Assembly (NCBI RefSeq): GCF_002019635.1
Contig: NZ_KV917372.1
Coordinates: 1,860,001-1,924,000, forward strand
Reading direction: 5' to 3'
DNA length: 64,000 bases
From: Metabacillus halosaccharovorans
GTDB taxonomy: Bacteria > Bacillota > Bacilli > Bacillales > Bacillaceae
Under the pieces are notes generated by a model that made no database searches, was not told the origin of the DNA, and was given only the letters and a program-made list of their open reading frames with translations. Shown piece by piece: positions 35,611 to 43,835 of this stretch. The stretch's first letter is position 1, and every line of letters begins with the position of its first letter. The position numbers and the translations under genes were made by a program.

Positions 35611-37209
35611 TTATTGAAGATTATCAACTGCAGCTCTTTCAATGACTAGTCCGTTTTTATAACGTTCCATAAATTGCTCAAAGCCTTCTACATCTTTCGG
35701 ATCTGGAGACACTGTCTTCACTGATTGATCAACAAATACTTTGTCAGTTAAAAACTCTTCCAAAGACTCCTGTTCCTTTTTGTTTATCATATAAGATCCA
35801 AGTAGAGCCATTCCCCAAGCACCACCCTCTCCTGCCGTTTCCATAACAGACACAGGGACATTAAAAGCAGCTGCCAAGATACTTTGACCAACACCTTCTG
35901 TCTTAAACAATCCGCCATGACCTAATACTTCATCCAATTTTACGTTTTCTTCATTTAATAGAATATCCATACCTATTTTCATCGCGCCGAATGCTGTAAA
36001 TAATTGCACGCGCATGAAATTAGCAAGATTGAAACGACTTCCTGAAGAACGAACAAACAATGGACGGCCTTCTTCAAAATGGGTCATATGCTCACCTGAA
36101 AGATAGCCATATGATAATAGGCCACCTCCATCCTGATCTCCTTGAAGGGCTTGTTTAAATAACGTTTCATATATTTTATTCTTGTCACCTTCAATACCCA
36201 TTGCACCTAAAAATTCTTCAAATATTCCGATCCATGCATTTAAGTCTGAAGAACAGTTGTTGGAGTGAGCCATCGCTACCAAATTACCTGTAGGTGTTGT
36301 GACAAGATCAATTTCAGGATGTACTTTGGACAAATCTTTTTCGAGTACAACCATGGCAAATGCAGATGTCCCGGCAGAAACATTTCCAGTACGTTTTGCT
36401 ACACTGTTTGTGGCAACCATACCAGTTCCCGCATCACCTTCAGGAGGACAAAGCGGAATACCTGCTTGCAGTTTTCCAGTAACATCGAGAAGCTTGGCTC
36501 CTTCTTCTGTTAATACGCCAGCATTTTCCCCAGCTAATAAAACATGAGGCAAAATGTCTTCCAGTTTCCAAGATAAATGCTTGTGAGCAACCAATTCATT
36601 AAACTGATTGATCATTGTTTGATTATAATTCTTTGTTTGTAAGTCAATCGGAAAGACACCGGAAGCTTCACCAACACCCAAAACCTTCTGTCCAGTCAAT
36701 TTCCAGTGAACATAACCTGCTAATGTTGTTAAAAAAGATACGTCATTAATATGTTCTTCCTGATTTAAGATCGCTTGATATAAATGAGCAATACTCCATC
36801 TTTGAGGAATTTGATAGTTAAACAGTTCTGTTAATTCCCTCGAAGCATCTCCGGTCATATTGTTACGCCATGTACGGAATGGGACTAAAAGCCTTTCATT
36901 TTTGTCAAAAGCCATATACCCATGCATCATCGCACTAAATCCAATAGCACCAACTGTTTGTAAAGTGATGCCATACTGTTGCTTTACATCATTAGCCATC
37001 TTTTGAAAGCTGTCTTGAACACCCTTCCAAACTTCCTCTATACTATATGTCCACAGATTATTTACATAACTATTTTCCCATTCATGGCTTCCGGATGCGA
37101 TTGGTGTATTATCTTCGCCGATTAGAACTGCTTTAATTCGAGTTGATCCAAGTTCAATACCAAGTACTGTCTTACCGCTTTGAATCGCGCTTTTTACATT
37201 AAGACTCAT
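35611..37209 (-). CDS. FGGY-family sugar kinase, probable L-ribulokinase (AraK-type, not AraB)
   Basis: The protein has 532 residues with an actin-like FGGY kinase fold. The N-terminal phosphate-binding loop reads [17 protein letters not shown]. Further along are [27 protein letters not shown] and the C-terminal [20 protein letters not shown] and [17 protein letters not shown]. It does not begin like Bacillus subtilis AraB (GVDFGTLSGR). The sequence fits the non-orthologous ribulokinase group called AraK in Clostridium; this is from memory. It sits directly before araD-araA and has an AraR-type box upstream, so L-ribulose phosphorylation is the natural role. Xylulose or another ketose cannot be excluded. 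Confidence 0.8.
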   Translation of the reverse strand: MSLNVKSAIQSGKTVLGIELGSTRIKAVLIGEDNTPIASGSHEWENSYVNNLWTYSIEEVWKGVQDSFQKMANDVKQQYGITLQTVGAIGFSAMMHGYMAFDKNERLLVPFRTWRNNMTGDASRELTELFNYQIPQRWSIAHLYQAILNQEEHINDVSFLTTLAGYVHWKLTGQKVLGVGEASGVFPIDLQTKNYNQTMINQFNELVAHKHLSWKLEDILPHVLLAGENAGVLTEEGAKLLDVTGKLQAGIPLCPPEGDAGTGMVATNSVAKRTGNVSAGTSAFAMVVLEKDLSKVHPEIDLVTTPTGNLVAMAHSNNCSSDLNAWIGIFEEFLGAMGIEGDKNKIYETLFKQALQGDQDGGGLLSYGYLSGEHMTHFEEGRPLFVRSSGSRFNLANFMRVQLFTAFGAMKIGMDILLNEENVKLDEVLGHGGLFKTEGVGQSILAAAFNVPVSVMETAGEGGAWGMALLGSYMINKKEQESLEEFLTDKVFVDQSVKTVSPDPKDVEGFEQFMERYKNGLVIERAAVDNLQ

Positions 37210-37252
37210 TCAAAATTCCTCCAATACATTATCTTTTTAATGAATCGACTAT

Positions 37253-37267
37253 AGTAACCGCTTACAC
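37253..37267 (-). promoter_or_regulatory. cre-like site upstream of the ribulokinase gene
   Basis: Minus-strand GTGTAAGCGGTTACT matches cre except for the first base. It lies 44-58 bases upstream of the ribulokinase start, consistent with CcpA control of arabinose use. Confidence 0.5.
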
Positions 37268-37406
37268 AAACCCGAATAAATATTAATAAACAGAATTGTC
37301 ATTTCCACATCATTACTACATCAGTTTTCAAGTTTACTAAGCTCCACTTACAATAATCCAAAACCTTGTGCGTATATATATGAAATTATAAGTTTATAAT
37401 ACTATA

Positions 37407-37422
37407 ATTGGTACGTACAATC
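37407..37422. promoter_or_regulatory. AraR-type operator upstream of the ribulokinase gene
   Basis: ATTGGTACGTACAATC keeps the GTACGTACAA core. A weaker related sequence, ACCTTGTGCGTATATA, lies at 37369-37384. Together they suggest AraR control of a promoter about 200 bases before the gene. Confidence 0.65.
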
Positions 37423-37534
37423 AACAATGATTTGAATGTATCTTTTTCATGAACCTATAGCAGCACCGATTAAAGGTAGGTTCCAACTATTTTTATTCCA
37501 GCTCATACAGTTTATTTTTCTAAACAGCAAAAAA

Positions 37535-37554
37535 GCCACCTAGAATTAGGCAGC
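37535..37554 (-). terminator. terminator after licH
   Basis: Stem GCCACCTA / TAGGCAGC (one mismatch) with loop GAAT, followed by six Ts on the minus strand. It lies 16 bases past the licH stop. Confidence 0.65.
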
Positions 37555-37570
37555 TTCCACAATATATAAC

Positions 37571-38899
37571 TTAAACTTCTACTGTTTCAAAAAACTGTGG
37601 TAAATGCTCCTTATGTGCTTCCATCATTTCATCCAAAATCTGTTTCCCCACTTTATCAGATGGTACTAATGGATTTATTGTCATCGCTAATAACGCTGTA
37701 TCATAGTTTCCTGTTACTGCTGCCTCAGCCGCTACACGTTCAAATGATTTAATTTGCTGGACGAGTCCTGTAACCGCAACAGGTAAATCTCCATTAATGA
37801 TTGGTTTTGGACCTTCCTTCGTGATAACACAGCTTACTTCCACTGCAGATCCATAAGGAATACTGGCGATTGCTCCATTATTAATAGTGTTAACAGGCTG
37901 AATATCACGTTTATCGTTATAAATAGAAGAAATTAACCGAACAGCTGCATCACTGTAATACGCTCCGCCGCGTTCTTCCAACTGAGGTGGCTTTATGGAT
38001 AAATTAGGATCTTTGTAAAGCTCAAACAATTCATCTTCTAATTTTTTCACGACTTCCGCTCTAGTTGTGCCTTCTTTAAAGTTTTTCATCTCTTTTTCCA
38101 GCATTTCATCACTCTTATAATAGTAGAGGTGATATGGACAAGTGAGGGCATTTAATGCGCGGATAAATTCGGGCTCCCATCCTTGACCTTCTATGTTTTT
38201 AACAAAACTGCTGTTCTCTGGATTTGATAACAGTTCGATTACTTTCTCCTTCACACTTACACCGTCCAAATATACATCCAATCCATATACCATATGATTT
38301 AAACCGGCAAAATCAATCCGGATACGAGAATGGTCAACATCTAATAGCTTTGCTACTCCCATCTCAATACCGATTGGAACATTACATAAACCTACGATTT
38401 TTTTATGATCCGAATAGCGAAGAACAGCTTCCGTCACCATACCGGCAGGGTTTGTAAAGTTGATCAACCAAGCTTCAGGACATAGTTCCTTCATATCTTT
38501 GACAATATTCAAAATAATCGGAATTGTACGCAATCCCTTAAAAAGTCCACCAGGCCCATTTGTCTCTTGACCTAATACCCCATGACTTAAAGGAATTCTT
38601 TCATCTTTGGCACGCGCTTTCAGTAACCCTACACGAAATTGAGTTGTTACAAAGTCGGCGTCTTTTAATGCCTCTTTTCTATCTAATGTTAAATAAACTT
38701 CGATCGGGAGTCCTGCCTTTTTGATCATCCTTTTTGCAAGGTCCCCTACAATCTCTAACTTTTCCTTCCCTGCTTCTATATCAACCAACCATAATTCCCT
38801 TACAGGCAGTTCATCATATCTTTTAATAAAGCCTTCTACTAATTCAGGAGTATAACTTGAACCTCCGCCAATCGTTGCGATTTTAATTCCCTTACTCAT
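37571..38899 (-). CDS. licH: 6-phospho-beta-glucosidase, GH4 family
   Basis: The protein has 442 residues, the same length as I recall for B. subtilis LicH. I start it at ATG 38899 (MSKGIK); an ATG two codons earlier almost touches the AGGAGGA site. It is an NAD- and metal-dependent GH4 hydrolase: Rossmann motif IATIGGGSSYTPELVEGFIK, VTTQFRVGLLKARAKDE, LINFTNPAG, and GLCNVPIG with the conserved metal Cys. It hydrolyses phosphorylated beta-glucosides such as cellobiose 6-phosphate in the cytoplasm. No PTS gene is nearby, so the phosphorylating uptake system must lie elsewhere. It is divergent from an RpiR-type regulator. Confidence 0.9.
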   Translation of the reverse strand: MSKGIKIATIGGGSSYTPELVEGFIKRYDELPVRELWLVDIEAGKEKLEIVGDLAKRMIKKAGLPIEVYLTLDRKEALKDADFVTTQFRVGLLKARAKDERIPLSHGVLGQETNGPGGLFKGLRTIPIILNIVKDMKELCPEAWLINFTNPAGMVTEAVLRYSDHKKIVGLCNVPIGIEMGVAKLLDVDHSRIRIDFAGLNHMVYGLDVYLDGVSVKEKVIELLSNPENSSFVKNIEGQGWEPEFIRALNALTCPYHLYYYKSDEMLEKEMKNFKEGTTRAEVVKKLEDELFELYKDPNLSIKPPQLEERGGAYYSDAAVRLISSIYNDKRDIQPVNTINNGAIASIPYGSAVEVSCVITKEGPKPIINGDLPVAVTGLVQQIKSFERVAAEAAVTGNYDTALLAMTINPLVPSDKVGKQILDEMMEAHKEHLPQFFETVEV

Positions 38900-38967
38900 G
38901 AACATTCCTCCTAAAATAATGAATTTACAAGACCTATTATAGAGAGGATAAAAGGAATACGATATAG

Positions 38968-38982
38968 TTTTGAAAGCGCTAG
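38968..38982. promoter_or_regulatory. cre-like site between licH and the RpiR-type regulator
   Basis: TTGAAAGCGCTAGAT has the strong TGAAAGCGCT half of cre with one defined mismatch. It lies 69-83 bases before the licH start. Confidence 0.45.
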
Positions 38983-39083
38983 ATTTGTTTTTCTCCTAAA
39001 GGAATTCGTTTCATAAAAGTAACACTGTGTTTCTCTTATGAAGTATAATGACAAAAGAAAGTTTACATAAAGGAGAGATGCAT

Positions 39084-39815
39084 TTGTTTACAAATGAAGA
39101 AATTGCAACTTTCAATGAACTTGAGATGTTGATTTACAAATACGTTATGCAAAATAAAGAAAAAGTGATATATATGCGTATACGAGATCTTGCTGATGAA
39201 GCTCATGTTTCCACTTCTACAATCATGCGTTTTTGCCGGAAAATAAATTGTGAAGGCTTTTCTGAATTTAAAGTAAAACTGAAGTTGGCAATGGATGAAA
39301 AAAGTGATATCTCGATCAAAAGCGGTCAGTATGTATTAGCGGAGTTTTTTGAGCGCACTCAAAATGAGAAGTTCATCTCTAAGCTGGAGGATGCTGCAGA
39401 CACCATCTCTAAAGCTAATCATGTATATTTTATTGGGATCGGCAGTTCAGGTACACTTGCTGAATATGGTGCCAGATACTTCTCGAGCTTAGGTACGTTT
39501 TCTACATATTTAAAAGATTGGTATACACCTATTCATGCCAATTTGAATAACAGCATTACGATTGCTTTGTCCGTCTCCGGAGAAAATGAGTTTACCCTAT
39601 CTCATATTCATAAATTAAAAGAAAAGAACAGCAAAATTCTTAGTATTACAAACAATGCACAGTCTACAATCGCTAAAATTTCTGATAAAAATGTGTCTTA
39701 TTATGTGACCGAGGAATTTTTTGAATCTGCAAATATTACGACTCAGATTCCTGTTATCTTCATCTTAGAGGAACTTGCTAGAAGGGTGTATGAGAAGAGT
39801 AGGAAGTTGGATTGA
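39084..39815 (+). CDS. RpiR-family transcriptional regulator with SIS domain
   Basis: The protein has 243 residues from TTG 39084, which has AAAGGAG 8 bases upstream; an in-frame ATG at 39048 lacks a site, and one at 39078 is too close. N-terminal helix-turn-helix (~1-75) with MRIRDLADEAHVSTSTIMRFCRK; SIS phosphosugar-binding domain (~105-230) with YFIGIGSSGTLAEYGARYFSS and ALSVSGENEFTLSHI. It is divergent from licH and separated by ~180 bases, so it likely controls licH in response to a phosphorylated beta-glucoside. It may act as activator or repressor; the sequence does not say. Confidence 0.88.
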   Translation: MFTNEEIATFNELEMLIYKYVMQNKEKVIYMRIRDLADEAHVSTSTIMRFCRKINCEGFSEFKVKLKLAMDEKSDISIKSGQYVLAEFFERTQNEKFISKLEDAADTISKANHVYFIGIGSSGTLAEYGARYFSSLGTFSTYLKDWYTPIHANLNNSITIALSVSGENEFTLSHIHKLKEKNSKILSITNNAQSTIAKISDKNVSYYVTEEFFESANITTQIPVIFILEELARRVYEKSRKLD

Positions 39816-39969
39816 GTTTGAATAATAATATGAATATTACACTGGTATAAAATACCTTTTACTACGAAACAATAATTAGCAAAAAAGATGAAAATATGGA
39901 AGGGTATTCTCATAAAATTCTAAATATGAACGATCAATTAGCAAAATTGTGCCAAAGAGGAGCTTTCAA

Positions 39970-40446
39970 ATGGAGAAATTTCTACATAATTTAGACTTAG
40001 GAGCAGAAGGTCTTTGGTTTCCCGTAACAATAAGTATCCTATTAGTATTATTAGTTTTATTACTTCCTAAGAAAAATATTTCTTGGAAAGAAATATATAT
40101 TACTTTTGGTATCGTAGGACTTGCCACTTGGATCAGCGATGCCATTATTGCCAGAGCATTGGATCTTATCGATTTAGGTGATCCTAATAAAGGTGGAATT
40201 GGAGATATTCTCTCGTATACATTTATACCAACTTCTCTTGCCATATTGTTTTTAAATTACTATACAAAAGAAAACAAATGGAAGTTATCTATCCTTTTCT
40301 CAGTTATTTCATTTTTGATAGAAGTTGGAATGGCCTACTTTGGATACATGAAGTACACTGGATGGAGTATGGTTATTTCTCTCGTAGTTTTTATTACTGC
40401 CTTTGCTTTCTTTTTACCACTTCACTTAAAAATAATAAAAAAATGA
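39970..40446 (+). CDS. CBO0543-type small integral membrane protein
   Basis: The protein has 158 residues from ATG 39970, with AGAGGAG upstream. Five hydrophobic segments (~16-34, ~45-63, ~79-97, ~104-124, ~130-150) and a basic C-terminus. It resembles the CBO0543 family of Bacillales and Clostridia membrane proteins, whose function is unknown; recognition is tentative. It is probably a stand-alone gene: the neighbours are a regulator and an Sda-like gene on the opposite strand. A degraded copy of its middle part occurs at 59138-59313, so the gene has been duplicated within this chromosome. Confidence 0.65.
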   Translation: MEKFLHNLDLGAEGLWFPVTISILLVLLVLLLPKKNISWKEIYITFGIVGLATWISDAIIARALDLIDLGDPNKGGIGDILSYTFIPTSLAILFLNYYTKENKWKLSILFSVISFLIEVGMAYFGYMKYTGWSMVISLVVFITAFAFFLPLHLKIIKK

Positions 40447-40558
40447 AGAATGACCAATGTCAGTGTTTGAAGTTTAATGATTAAAAGTAATATGAACGGT
40501 TTTTGATAGATTGACCTTAATTACCCATTAACAATTTTCCAATATTTTATGTAGGCAA

Positions 40559-40723
40559 TTACCTTACTAGCTTTAGTAATTGAATATTATGTTCATCTTT
40601 CGATAATAAATCTCTTTTTGATAATTCCTGCTCGATTAAAAAAATAAAATATTGATCAAGGTCTAATAAATTAGCTTTTACATAAGAAGATATTAGAATG
40701 TCATCACTTAATTTGTTAAGCAT
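40559..40723 (-). CDS. Sda-like sporulation histidine-kinase inhibitor
   Basis: A 54-residue protein starting MLNKLSDDILISSYVKANLL, with GAGGTG 7 bases before the ATG. It resembles B. subtilis Sda, which begins MRKLSDELLIESYFKA. Two short helices form the anti-parallel hairpin that in Sda binds the dimerisation domain of KinA; the key Phe of helix 2 is kept (YFIFLIEQELSKRDLL). The C-terminus is slightly longer than in Sda. A second family member is at 56356-56550. It is monocistronic, 110 bases past the membrane-protein gene on the opposite strand. Whether it acts on a sporulation kinase or another kinase is open. Confidence 0.75.
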   Translation of the reverse strand: MLNKLSDDILISSYVKANLLDLDQYFIFLIEQELSKRDLLSKDEHNIQLLKLVR

Positions 40724-40812
40724 TTTCTTCCACCTCATGTACTAATTTTAAATAAGAATTAATTCATTATTTATTTTAAACAATGAAAAAAACATCTCCT
40801 TTATCTATTTAA

Positions 40813-40854
40813 CTAATATCCGCTTTCAAAAAGCGCATTGAAAGCGGATATTAG
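40813..40854. other. long perfect hairpin between the beta-mannosidase and Sda-like genes
   Basis: Sixteen-base perfect arms CTAATATCCGCTTTCA / TGAAAGCGGATATTAG with a 10-base loop. Both sides lack a clear T tract, so it may be a terminator of the Sda-like gene, an RNA-stabilising hairpin, or a protein-binding palindrome. Confidence 0.5.
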
Positions 40855-40935
40855 GATATACACACATATTTTTTTCGAAAGACTATCGGTCAACATGAAA
40901 GATTGCGTTCGCAAAGATCATTTAGTTAATTCTAT

Positions 40936-43401
40936 TTATACAATGTCATATACACTACGCAGTTGTAGTTGATCTTTAAATGATTCCAGACTCAAACTTT
41001 CACTTAAACTCTCTTTTTTAACCTTTACGGTCCTAACCTCTCCTCTAGATAAATCAAAATAATTATCACTAAACTTACAATCCGCAGCCTTTAAGTCTAT
41101 CTCGATATATTTAGCAAAAGCTTGAGAAGAAATGGTAATTTCAAACGTATCTATCTTGTCAATAACATTGAATGTTAGCTCAGGATCTATGAAGTTGAAG
41201 TGCTTTGGTTTTGTGAACATTAAAGTTGAAACCGATGTTTGTTCCCCATTTACATATAATGTGCACTCAAGATATAAATTTCTCTTATTTTCTTCTGTTA
41301 TATATTTATCTAATGATAACCTCTCACATTGCTTTGCAGTTAGATTGTTAACTTCAGTTTGTACGTTACCTTGAGCAAGAATTTCAGAATTGTTTTTTCG
41401 TAATTTCCATTCAATATGTGCCTCTATCGTAGATAACGAATCATTTGTTACGTGGATCTCAACGTCTGAGCCTTCTTCTCTTAATGACATTAATACTGGA
41501 GCATAAAATTTCTTTGCAAAATAATGAAGTGCCTTCCATCTTCCGAAATAATCTAAACTAGACCAAGATGCAACCGGCCAACAATCATTTAATTGCCAAT
41601 AAAGAGACCCCATACAGCGTCCGCGATTTCTTCTCCAATGCTCTACACCATATTTTATTGCTTCTGCTTGAAGCAGTTGTGACGCATATACTAAAGAATC
41701 AAAATCCTTTGGGTAAAGGAAATTCTCAGAAAGATAGAATAATATTTTCCCGTTTGCTGCTCCATTTTTTTGGTGTTTCTCCATTACATATGAAAAAATA
41801 TTACGATCTTCTGGCTCTGTAAAGGTGTTAATTGTCTTCATAGAAGGAAATGATTGAAAACCGAATTCAGAACAAAAACGGAAATGATATTTTTCGTACT
41901 CAGAAAACGGCTTTAAACCATGCCACACTTCCCAATAATGCATGTCTCCTTCATTAGGGTTTCTCGGTTCATTAAATCCCCCACCTGATGATGGAGATGA
42001 AGACCAATAAAACGTATGTGGATCCAGTTCTTTGATAAGTTCTGGAATAATAAATTCAAATAATTTAATATAATCAGCTTTATACTTATATCCCTCACCA
42101 GGAATTCCCCAATATACCCATGCTTCTTCAACTTCATTATTTCCACACCAAATCCCTAGACTAGCATGATGTCTAATCCGTTTCACATTATCAATCACTT
42201 CTTGTTCAACATTCTTCCTAAAGTCGTCATTTAAACCGTACATACTACAAGCGAACATAAAGTCCTGCCAAACAATGATTCCTTTTTGATCACATAAATC
42301 GAAGAAGTAGTCCTCCGGATATATTCCGCCTCCCCAAACACGGACCATATTAAAGTTTGCTTCGACACAATCATTTAAAAGTTGTTCTGTACGTTCTTTT
42401 GAATAGCGAGCAATTATACTGTCCTCCGGGATATAATTTGCTCCCATTGCAAAAATGGATAAGCCATTCACTTCAAACTCAAATGATTTTCCCCACTGAT
42501 CTGGTTCGTGTTTTACTTTTATTGTCCGTAGTCCAATATTTAATACTTTTTCATCCAATACATTGGATTGATCTGACGAAATAACCTCTACCTTATATAA
42601 AGGTTGTTCACCATAATTGTTCGGCCACCATAACTGCGGATTAACAACATTAAAGCTTACCGTTTCTTCACTTAAAGCATCATCGATATGAAAAGAATCT
42701 TCTATTCCAGAGGGACTCGTTATTTTCACTTTAAGGTTTACCGCATGATTAGGACGTGTTTCTATTTTCATTCGTACATTAACATTAACCCCTACCTCGT
42801 TGTCTCGATGGTCTTGGGTTATATACACATCCTCAATCCGACCCGTGGTCCAAGCAAGAAGGGAAACATCCCTCCAAATTCCTAAGTCCGGTATTTGTGG
42901 ACCCCAGTCCCACCCAAACATACTATGTCCTTTTCTAAGATGAGGATATCCTTCTATCGCATCTCCAACTCCCCATAACTTCTCTTCAGTTTGTTTCTTT
43001 GAGATATATTGTATAGGTGAGAAAAGAGTAACCTGTAATTTATTTAGTCCAGGTACCAAAAATGGTTTAACATCAAATTCATATATCCGGTGCATATTAT
43101 GTGTCTTTGCTACACTATTTTCATTGATTTTTATTTCTGCAAGCGTATCCAATCCTTCAAAACGTAAAATAATATTTTCACATTGTATTAGTTCTTCTTC
43201 AACTATAAAATCCCGAATATATACATAGTCCTTTGAAGCAATATCATATGCAAAACGCTCATTATCTCGATAAAAAGGATCGTCAATTCCTCCATGACAT
43301 AAAAGGTCATTCATGACAGTACCAGGAACTAGCACCTTAAGATTTTCTGAGCTACCCACACTCTTCATTTGCCAAGTACCATTTAAGTTGATTTTTCTCA
43401 T
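40936..43401 (-). CDS. beta-mannosidase, GH2 family
   Basis: The protein has 821 residues. Layout is that of GH2 beta-mannosidases: jelly-roll sugar-binding domain (~1-190), Ig-like domain (~195-295), TIM barrel (~300-610), and a C-terminal beta region. Catalytic acid/base Glu in WCGNNEVEEAW and nucleophile Glu in FCSEFGFQSFPS. Other typical pieces are KGHSMFGWDWGPQIPDLGIWRDV and MGSLYWQLNDCWPVASWSS. No signal peptide, so it acts on imported manno-oligosaccharides in the cytoplasm, trimming mannose from the non-reducing end. It is divergent from the alpha-galactosidase gene with an operator-like palindrome in the shared region. Confidence 0.92.
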   Translation of the reverse strand: MRKINLNGTWQMKSVGSSENLKVLVPGTVMNDLLCHGGIDDPFYRDNERFAYDIASKDYVYIRDFIVEEELIQCENIILRFEGLDTLAEIKINENSVAKTHNMHRIYEFDVKPFLVPGLNKLQVTLFSPIQYISKKQTEEKLWGVGDAIEGYPHLRKGHSMFGWDWGPQIPDLGIWRDVSLLAWTTGRIEDVYITQDHRDNEVGVNVNVRMKIETRPNHAVNLKVKITSPSGIEDSFHIDDALSEETVSFNVVNPQLWWPNNYGEQPLYKVEVISSDQSNVLDEKVLNIGLRTIKVKHEPDQWGKSFEFEVNGLSIFAMGANYIPEDSIIARYSKERTEQLLNDCVEANFNMVRVWGGGIYPEDYFFDLCDQKGIIVWQDFMFACSMYGLNDDFRKNVEQEVIDNVKRIRHHASLGIWCGNNEVEEAWVYWGIPGEGYKYKADYIKLFEFIIPELIKELDPHTFYWSSSPSSGGGFNEPRNPNEGDMHYWEVWHGLKPFSEYEKYHFRFCSEFGFQSFPSMKTINTFTEPEDRNIFSYVMEKHQKNGAANGKILFYLSENFLYPKDFDSLVYASQLLQAEAIKYGVEHWRRNRGRCMGSLYWQLNDCWPVASWSSLDYFGRWKALHYFAKKFYAPVLMSLREEGSDVEIHVTNDSLSTIEAHIEWKLRKNNSEILAQGNVQTEVNNLTAKQCERLSLDKYITEENKRNLYLECTLYVNGEQTSVSTLMFTKPKHFNFIDPELTFNVIDKIDTFEITISSQAFAKYIEIDLKAADCKFSDNYFDLSRGEVRTVKVKKESLSESLSLESFKDQLQLRSVYDIV

Positions 43402-43525
43402 TTTCCCTTTCCCCTCACTCTTTATAATATGTTCTAGTAAACACTTAAAATAAGCTTAATTATTCAATAGGAGTACTCTTATTGTTAAAATACTACCTCC
43501 TCCTAATTATCTCTCCGCAGCATTT

Positions 43526-43542
43526 AACTTTATCGTTAAGTT
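43526..43542. promoter_or_regulatory. AACTT-N7-AAGTT inverted repeat upstream of the beta-mannosidase gene
   Basis: AACTT TATCGTT AAGTT, 125 bases before the beta-mannosidase start. It resembles the palindromes at 43766-43782 and 51881-51914 in front of other mannan genes. The function is inferred. Confidence 0.35.
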
Positions 43543-43712
43543 ATCGTAAACTATATAATTAATGCTATATCAAAACCCCCTTCTCGTCAAATACATTTAT
43601 GGAATTATTCATTTCTTAATACAAAGAATGTCAAGCATAATATGACTGTGATGAACTTCTTATTCTCCAATACTCCCTCAAATATATATTGCAGAAAAAT
43701 CGCAAAAACTTA

Positions 43713-43740
43713 TTACATTTTATAGACAACATGTTATAAT
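43713..43740 (+). promoter_or_regulatory. candidate sigma-A promoter of the alpha-galactosidase gene
   Basis: TTACAT, a 16-base spacer, then a perfect TATAAT ending at 43740. The AACTTA-N5-TAAGTT palindrome begins 26 bases downstream, where a repressor would block elongation. Confidence 0.5.
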
Positions 43741-43765
43741 GATAACATAAAATTAACTATTCGAT

Positions 43766-43782
43766 AACTTAATATATAAGTT
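43766..43782. promoter_or_regulatory. AACTTA-N5-TAAGTT palindrome upstream of the alpha-galactosidase gene
   Basis: A perfect 6-base inverted repeat, located between the promoter and the ribosome site, 54 bases before the start codon. It is a candidate operator shared with other mannan genes. Confidence 0.4.
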
Positions 43783-43835
43783 AATCGTTTGTAAAAAGTA
43801 GTCATATACTAACAAAACAGATGAGGTGTTATACT

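Noticed and set aside
43441-43835. Possible riboswitch before the alpha-galactosidase gene
   Set aside because: No conserved aptamer pattern; the palindromes and a sigma-A-like promoter explain the visible structure.
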